Shown here: positions 63,131 to 64,000 of the stretch, one piece after another
How the letters are laid out: each line of letters begins with the position of its first letter
How positions within the stretch are numbered: position 1 is the first letter of the stretch
Assembly: GCA_024919175.1 (NCBI GenBank)
Contig: CP103804.1
Location: 2,294,001 to 2,358,000, forward strand
Direction: 5' to 3'
Source: Clostridioides difficile
Lineage (GTDB): Bacteria; Bacillota; Clostridia; Peptostreptococcales; Peptostreptococcaceae
DNA length: 64,000 nt
Program-made: the position numbers and the translations under genes
Notes under the pieces: generated by a model
The model's database searches: none
What the model saw: the letters and a program-made list of their open reading frames with translations, nothing else
Told to the model about the DNA's origin: nothing

Positions 63131-64000
63131 ATGAAAGCAAAAAGTACATCAAAATTTGAATTAGACGGAATACCACCACTAAAGGAAGCGATACCTTTGG
63201 GGTTACAACACTTAATGGCAATGGTAATAGGTAGTTGTTTACCAGCAATATTAGTTGCAAATGTAGCTGGACTTGATCATAAAATGTCTACTCTATTGAT
63301 TCAAGCAGCATTAATATTTGCAGGATTATCAACTTTGTTACAATTATATCCAATACCACTATTTAAAGGATTTAAATTGGGAGGAGGAATACCAGTTATA
63401 ATGGGAGCTACAGCAATGTTCATAGGAGCTGGAGTTTCTGTTGCGGGTAAGTATGGATTACCTGTGTTATTTGGTTCTCAAATAGTTGCTGGTATAGTAA
63501 TAATCATAATTAGTTTTGGTCTTAAAAAAATAAGATTTATATTTACTCCAGTTGTATCTGGTACGATAGTTGCATGTATGGGCCTTGGACTTTTTCCAAT
63601 AGCCATAAAAAACTTAGCTGGTGGTATGGGGAATGAGACATTTGGACAACCAATTAATTTTATAGTTGGAATAGCTGTATCACTTATGATATTAGGATTA
63701 AATAAATACGGAAAAGGATTATTTAAAGATGCATCAATATTAGTTAGCATAATTTTTGGATATATTTTATCTCTAATGTTGGGAATAGTAAATTTTTCTT
63801 CAATTCAAGAGTTTACTTTAATTGCACTTCCAAAACCACTTGCTTTTGGATTAGATATAAAGATTGAGGTTGTAGTAATGTTTTCAATAATATATTTGGT
63901 TGAGATAGCTGATATTATGGGAGCATGTACACTTTCAGCAGTAGGAGGACTTAATAGACAAGTGACAGATGAAGAGCTTTCTTCTGCTGTTTTAGGCAAT
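63131..64000 (+). CDS. NCS2-family purine/uric acid permease, cut by right window edge
   Basis: The 290 visible residues start MKAKSTSKFELDGIPPLKEA and align from the first residue with the permease at 42503. Motifs include LGLQHLMAMVIGSCLPA, GGGIPVIMGATAMF, GTIVACMGLGLFPIAI and DIMGACTLSAVGG. CGGGAG lies nine bases before the ATG. It is transcribed from the sigma-54 promoter at 62059 through a long leader with a group I intron. It is presumably the first gene of a further purine operon to the right. Confidence 0.93.
   Translation, partial: MKAKSTSKFELDGIPPLKEAIPLGLQHLMAMVIGSCLPAILVANVAGLDHKMSTLLIQAALIFAGLSTLLQLYPIPLFKGFKLGGGIPVIMGATAMFIGAGVSVAGKYGLPVLFGSQIVAGIVIIIISFGLKKIRFIFTPVVSGTIVACMGLGLFPIAIKNLAGGMGNETFGQPINFIVGIAVSLMILGLNKYGKGLFKDASILVSIIFGYILSLMLGIVNFSSIQEFTLIALPKPLAFGLDIKIEVVVMFSIIYLVEIADIMGACTLSAVGGLNRQVTDEELSSAVLGN

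Noticed and set aside
1..64000. CRISPR arrays, tRNA/rRNA genes, intact insertion sequences or prophage
   Set aside because: No regularly spaced direct repeats, cloverleaf genes, transposase or phage structural genes were recognised; the only tandem repeats lie in the coiled-coil gene.

Overview
The window is low-GC Firmicutes DNA (roughly 28-30% G+C by eye) with strong GGAGG-type ribosome binding sites, frequent TTG/GTG starts and intrinsic terminators between transcription units. Gene content and order (thrC-thrB behind a T-box, trxB-typA, three molybdenum hydroxylase sets, a sigma-54-controlled purine cluster, a group I intron) point to the Peptostreptococcaceae, most likely Clostridioides difficile. 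That assignment rests on recognition of gene content; no search was run. The window is chromosomal: no rRNA, tRNA, CRISPR array, prophage or intact insertion sequence was seen.

Layout. 1-8.4 kb: housekeeping genes (a nitronate monooxygenase-like flavoprotein cut by the left edge, threonine synthesis under a T-box, a 37-residue membrane peptide, thioredoxin reductase, the ribosome GTPase TypA, two small proteins). 8.5-13.3 kb: copper exporter CopA behind a CsoR-like operator, then an OmpR/histidine kinase pair. 13.5-15.5 kb: a foreign-looking alpha/beta hydrolase, then a hairpin-rich intergenic stretch and a 73-residue helical protein. 15.6-23.4 kb: DeoR-type regulator divergent from a fructose-6-phosphate aldolase-like gene, an anion permease, a MATE exporter, a guanine riboswitch controlling a purine permease, and a DEAD-box-type helicase with a DEVD motif. 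23.6-29.2 kb: an ABC exporter behind a 39-bp palindrome, an LPG-synthase-like membrane protein, a 53-residue ORF and a cation/proton antiporter.

29.3-32.9 kb holds a complete three-subunit molybdenum hydroxylase. 33.6-39.2 kb holds a QueT-type transporter followed by a compact operon: WYL-domain regulator, a 240-residue FtsZ-family protein that has lost its GTP-binding loops, and a McrB/McrC restriction pair. The FtsZ-like/McrBC/WYL combination is the best candidate here for an undescribed system and looks like an anti-phage module.

39.2-64 kb is a purine/uric-acid catabolism region. A short sigma-54 activator (39490) lies ahead of three good -24/-12 promoters. These drive (i) two NCS2 permeases, an amidohydrolase, an iron-sulfur and a molybdenum subunit and a flavoprotein; (ii) diaminopropionate ammonia-lyase, YgeY-type hydrolase, hydantoinase, two more amidohydrolases, a three-subunit molybdenum hydroxylase and a PreA-like enzyme; and (iii) a third NCS2 permease at the right edge, whose roughly 1-kb leader contains a group I intron core and a tiny upstream ORF. 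A fourth sigma-54 promoter fires directly into a terminator just before the activator gene. Together these genes would import purines, hydroxylate and deaminate them, open the rings and convert fragments to diaminopropionate, ammonia and pyruvate.
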